DNA of 64,000 nucleotides from Hydrogenophaga sp. (lineage in GTDB: Bacteria > Pseudomonadota > Gammaproteobacteria > Burkholderiales > Burkholderiaceae_C). Made by a program: the position numbers and the translations under genes. Below are positions 53,901 to 59,900 of the stretch, one piece after another. Positions within the stretch are counted from its first letter, which is position 1. Every line of letters begins with the position of its first letter. Under the pieces are notes generated by a model. The model did not search any database. It was not told where the DNA came from and saw nothing but the letters and a program-made list of their open reading frames with translations. The DNA lies in assembly GCF_030373225.1 (NCBI RefSeq), contig NZ_JAUCZG010000009.1:62001-126000 (forward strand). Direction: 5' to 3'.

Positions 53901-56900
53901 CAGGTCGTGATCGAAATGGGTCAGGGCAATGACCAGCTCGACGCGAGCAACCTGTACACCGCCACGGTGTTTGCAGACGGTGGTGACGGCGACGACACCA
54001 TCCTGCTGGGTCATGCGGGTGGCCTTGCGGTCAGCCGCTCGGGCAACAACGTCATGACCGCCAGGGCCGGCAGCACCGCCAAGGTGGTGCTGATCGGCGG
54101 CTCGGGCAACGATCGCCTGACCGGTGCCGAGGGCGGCGACGTGCTGGTTTCCGGCGCGGGAGAGAACCAGTTGAGCGGCGCGGGAGGTGTCGACAGGTTC
54201 TACGCCGGCAGTGACATGAACCGTCTGGTGGGAGGACTCGGCGACGACGCCTATGTGTTCCTCGACGGCATGGGCGCCAACCGAATCGTCGACAACCAGG
54301 GACTCAATGTCTTCGAGTTCTCGGGCACGCTGCCCGAGGTCCCGTTGTTCCCGTCGCAGCTGCAGGGCGCCTTTGTCAACAACGGCATCCTTGCCCCCGG
54401 CAATTCGCCGGGCTTGCTGGAAGTGACGACCTTCGTGCAGGCCAGCAACGCCAGGCTCGTGATCGAACTCGGCGGCACCGAGCCGGGATGGACAGAGACC
54501 AGCCACGACCAGGTCCAGGTGGCCGGCGAGGCCCGCCTGGCTGGTGTGCTGGACGTGGTCCTGTACAACGGCTTTGCTCCGCAAGCGGGGGACGAATTCG
54601 TCATCATGACCTTCGACACCGTCAGTGGCGGCTTCAGCCAGGTCAACGGGCTGGCGATCGACGACGAGCTGGTGTTGGTTCTCCAACAGGGCGAGAAGGA
54701 CTTGCGCCTGGTGGCCACGCTGCGCAGCGAGGTGCAGCCCGTCAACCCCGGGGTGTCGGCGTACTACAACGCCACCAACTTCGAGATCTTCAACCCGGGT
54801 GGCAACAACCTGCGGGTGGCCGCGGACAACCTGGGCGTGGTCACGCTCAGCGAAGGTGACGACTTGTTCACCCTGGCTCGCCTGGGGATCAAGCCGGTGC
54901 TCGTGGACCGCACCGGCGGCGATGATGTGTATGTCCTGAATCTGGGCAACACCCTGGGCACGACCCAGCGCCTGCTTTCGATCCAGGACGCTGCCGGCAG
55001 CGGCCAGGATGAATTGCGGCTGAATTTCAAGGCACTGTCCCTGTCGACCACCGGCAACCGGATTGCGCTGGGCAATGGCAGCGTGATCAGCGGCGTCGAA
55101 CGGGTGGACTTCGAGACCGGACTGGGTGCCATCCGCCTGGTCGGCGACGACATCACCGTCACGCCACCGCAAGGGCAGGACTTCATCGATCTGGGCCAGA
55201 CCGGCCTGATCGTGGTGGCCGATCGTGTCACCTTCACCACCGCCGTGACGGCGTCGTTCATCCACTTCGACGTCACCCAGCGAATCAGCCTCAACGGTGA
55301 GCTCAAGGCCGTCAATGGCGTGAGCTTTGCCTCGGCAACGCCCAACGTCGATGTGACGGTACCCACGGGCGCCGGTGCCGACGTGATCACCAACCTGTTC
55401 GACGTGAGCAACGCCGCCCAGTTGAGCAATGCGCTGGAGGAACTGCGCATTCGACCGGTCGAGAACAACACCGCGATCGTGATCGGGGCTGCAGACGTCA
55501 CGGGTTACGACGGCAGCCTGTTCCTCGACAGCGAGGAGCTGACCAAGCTGAAGGTGCTGGAACTGATCATCGGCAGCGATGCCAGCAGTGGCACCATCAC
55601 CATGGGGGTGAGCGATCCCGCCGGCATCCGCTTCGATGTGCCGCTGACCCTGAAGTCACCACAGGCGGGCGGCGCCGTGAACATCAGCGGCGTGGTCTCC
55701 GGCGTGGACCTTCATGTGTTCGGCCCCGGCAACACGACCACCTTGATGGATACCGACATCACGATGCAGGGCGACGTGCTGATCGACGACGCCGTGATGG
55801 TGCAGGGCGACTCGATCGTTCGCGCCGGCAGCGGCGAGACCGGCGCGGGCTGGATCGACGTGACTGGGCGTCTGGATGCAGACACGGTCGGGAACACGCT
55901 GGTGCTGAGCGCCGGTGGCGACCCGGCCGGCCTGCGGAGTCCCAACCAGCGGGACGCGGGTGACATCTACTTCCGCGCCGAGGTGGGCGGGCAGGCGCCG
56001 CTGAGCGGCCTGCGCATTGAAGATGCGATCGACGTGGTGTTCGAGCAGAAGGTCACGGTCAACGGCGATCTGGTGATCAATGCCAAAGGCACCGTTCGTT
56101 TTGAATCGACTGTTCACATCAACGGCGGCCAGCTGATCATCAACGGGGCCGACGAGGTGGTCTTCGTGGGTGGTGTCGAGTTGACCGGCGGCAGTGCGAT
56201 CGGCGGGCGCCCCGGGATGGTGCTCGACGACGTGTACCGCGTGCTGTTTGTGGAAGCTGCGGTGCCGGTGCTCGGCCAGCAGGTCTCGGCGGGCGGCAAC
56301 TTCATGCTCTCCGGTGGTGGGCGTGTCGAAGGCGTGGCCGTTCCTGCCACCAACGGGCAACAACTGGAAGCCCTGCGCCTGTCGGTCACGGGTGCGGTAC
56401 CGGTGCTGCTGAGTGCGATTGATGCGGATCGGGCGATCGATCTGGGCGGCGTGAGCGTGCATGCGACCGATGTGGGCCGCTTGTCGGTGGTTGATGACGT
56501 GGTCGCCCTGGGCGGGCGCGGCATCGACATCGCGCTGCGCTCGTCGACGCTGGATACCAGCGGTGAAATGCGCGTTCTGCGCGGCATGAGCGCAGAGAGC
56601 GGCAGCATCACGCTGGAGAGCAGCGGCAGTCTGTTGCTGGTCAACGGGGCCGATGTGACGGCGCAAGCCGGCGATCTGCACCTGTCTGCCGCCACGGTGT
56701 TGCGCATGGATGCCGACTCGCGCGTGCAAGCCATGGAGGGCAGCTTGCGTTTGTCTTCGGGCGGCAACATGACCCTGGGCACCCTGGTGGCCAGGAACGA
56801 TGTCTCGCTGGTCACGGCGGCCGGGTCCATGGCCGTGGCCGCCGGGTCGGGACCGGCGCCCACGGTCACCGCCCAGCGCCTGCGCATCGACGCCGGGGGC

Positions 56901-59900
56901 CCGGTGGGTTCCGCAGCGGCGCTCCTGGTGCTCGACGTGGACACGCTCAGTGTGCGCACCACGGCCAGCGCGCCGGCCGCCGATGTGTGGCTGCGCTCCG
57001 TGGGCTCCGTGCTGCTGGACGCCGTGGCCGTGAGCGTTCAGCGAGCCGACGGTCAAGGTGGCTTCAACACCATCACGGATGCTGCCCTGCCATCGGTATC
57101 GGTGGCGGGTGGGCTGCATCTGGTGGTGGCACCAGACCAGAACGCTGCGATCCCGGCACCGGGTGCCGATGTGCGATTTGCCCAGGCGGTCACGGTGGCG
57201 CAAGGCGCGGTGATCCAGGCACAGGGCGGTGTGCGCTTCGACGCGTCGTTGCTGGTGAGCGCTGGCGGGTTGCGCATCGAAACGCCGCAGGCCTTGATGG
57301 CCGATGTGAGCTTTGGCGGGCCTGCGGAGGTGGCCGGCGATGTGGTGATCCAGGCCCAGGGCGAGGTTTGGTTCCATTCCACGCTGGCCGTGGGTGCCGG
57401 TGGCCTGCTCACGGTGGCTGGTGCCAGCGAGTTGCGGTTTGTCGGCGGGATCGACCTGCAGAATGCCGCCGGTTTGCTGTTCCAGGACATCTACCGCGTG
57501 GGCTTTGAGCAGGCGGTGGTGCCGGCGCTGGGCGGTGAGTCCGCGGCGGGGGGCAACCTGCTGATCACCGGCGGTGGCCGGATCGAAGGTCGTGCGGTGC
57601 TCAGCGCTTCTTCGGCCCTGCAGGCCTTGCGCCTGGAGCTCATGGGTGACGAGCCCGTCACCGTGAGGGCCATCGACGCCTTGCGCGACATCGACCTGGG
57701 CGGCATTGGCCTGATCGCCCGCGACATGGGCATCCTCACGGTGCGCGACGGCGTGAGCGCGTTGGGCGAACGAGGGATCCAGATCACCAGCGTGGGCGAG
57801 GGCGCCGGGCTGCTGCTGCTGCGCAGCCTGAACAGCCAGGCCGGTGCCATCAGCCTTGAGTCCAGTGGCAACATCGAACTGGCCGACCGGGTGGCGGTGC
57901 AGACAAGTGGCGGTGGCACCATCAACATCGATGCCGGCGCGGGCGATGTGGTGATGACCCGGCGCAACCAGATCGTGGCCGCTGACAGCAACCTGCGCAT
58001 CCGCTCGGGCGGGCCGATTGACGCCGGCCTGTTGTCCGCCAACAAGGTCTGGCTGGTCACCGATGGCACACTAGCCCCGCTGGAGGGCGGAGATTTGTCC
58101 GTGACAGCGACCGAACTGCGCCTGGATGTGCAGGGTGCACTGGGCACAGCGGCCAACCCGCTGCATCTGGCGGTGCAGCGCATCAGTATCACCACCCGGG
58201 GGCAAGACAGCCACGTGTTCCTGAGCAGCCCGGGACCGATCACCTTGGGCTATGTTGACGCTGCTGTGTACCGCCCCGACGAACAGGTGGGCATCCAGAC
58301 CATTCGCAGCGAAAGCACATCCGCTATTCAGAGCGCCGGTCACGTTGTGGTGAACGCCAGCGGGAGTATCGTCATCGAGGCGCAGGCCGCCCTGGTGGCT
58401 CAGGGCAATCTGCTGCTGAATGCGGCAGGTGTTGGTGCCGATATCGTTCTCGATGCTGCGGTCTCTTCTAGCGGGGGGAACATCAGCATTCATGCGGATG
58501 GCGATATCTGGCAGAACAGCGATCTGCTCGCCTGCGGCTTCATGGGCACGTTGGACTTGGTGGCTGATGGCTCCATCATCATGGGGGCAGGCGCCAGCAG
58601 CACAGCTCAGGGCGGCGACCTGCGCTATGCTGCGGGTAGCCATATTGCGTTGCAGCGCATCGACGCGGGAACGGGCCATGTTGCCTTGTCAGCCGGCGAA
58701 AACGGTTCTATCACCTCTGCGGCTGCAGATGGCACGGTTCATGTCAGCGCCGCGATGCTTTCATTGCAAGCCGGTGTCTCCATCGGCTCGCAGGCCGGCT
58801 CGCTGGCTATCCAAATCGGTACGCTGGCCGCGCGGGCGGGTTCTGGGGGCATCTTCCTGAGCACCAGCAGTGGGCTGAACATCGGTGAAGCGAGCAACCG
58901 CGTGAACCGGGTTGGCCTGGATGCGCAGACGGTGCAGCTCGATAGCGTCCTGGCGCAGGTTGTAGCTGCCAATGGCGGAGTCGTTGTCCTGCATGCGTTG
59001 GGCGACATCCAGTTCGGCGACGTGGATGGCGACGACGTTGACATCACGGCGAGCAGCCTGAGCATCATGGCGGCCAGCGTGGGAGTGGTGGGCAACGCGC
59101 TGGACACCGACGTGGACAGCCTGGTGTTGAGCACCAGCGGTGCGGCTTATGTGAACGAAGCCAGCGCACTGACATTGACCAGCGTCAGTGGTTTGTTGAA
59201 TCTGAGCGCAGGTGGCGACGTGATCGCGCAGAGCGTGCTGGCCACAGACGATGTGTTGATCACCGTGACCGGCACGGGCAACCTGAGCGTGGTCAGTGTG
59301 AGCGCCGAGAACAGGGGCGTGACGCTGAATGTGGCGGGTGCGGTGGTGGACGGCGACGTGGATGGCGACGACGTTGACATCACGGCGAGCAGCCTGAGCA
59401 TCATGGCGGCCAGCGTGGGAGTGGCGGGCAACGCGCTGGACACCGACGTGGACAGCCTGGTGTTGAGCACCAGCGGTGCGGCTTATGTGAACGAAGCCAG
59501 CGCACTGGTGCTGGGAAATGTGAGCGCTACTGGCCACATCGGCCTCAACGCCTTTGGTTTTGTGGCCATGGGCGATACCGTACGTATTGAAGCGTTCAGC
59601 ATCGACCTGACGGCCACAGGACTGGCACTGGGCGAGCTGAAGGCTCGCGGCGAGGTGCGGCTGGATGGCCGAAGCGGCGAAATCCGCAGCCAGCTGCAAG
59701 CCGCCCAGACCAACATCACCGCCGACAGCCTGGTCATCACCGGTTATGGCGTGGCCACCGACAGCGCGTCCACCGCATTGCGTGCCCAGGTGGCCCGGGT
59801 GCAGCTCAACACGGGTGAAGCCGAAGTGGCGGGCAACCGGTCGCTGCCGGACCGCCAGATGGCCATCGTGCTGCAGAGCGCCAGCCAGGTGCTGCACCAG

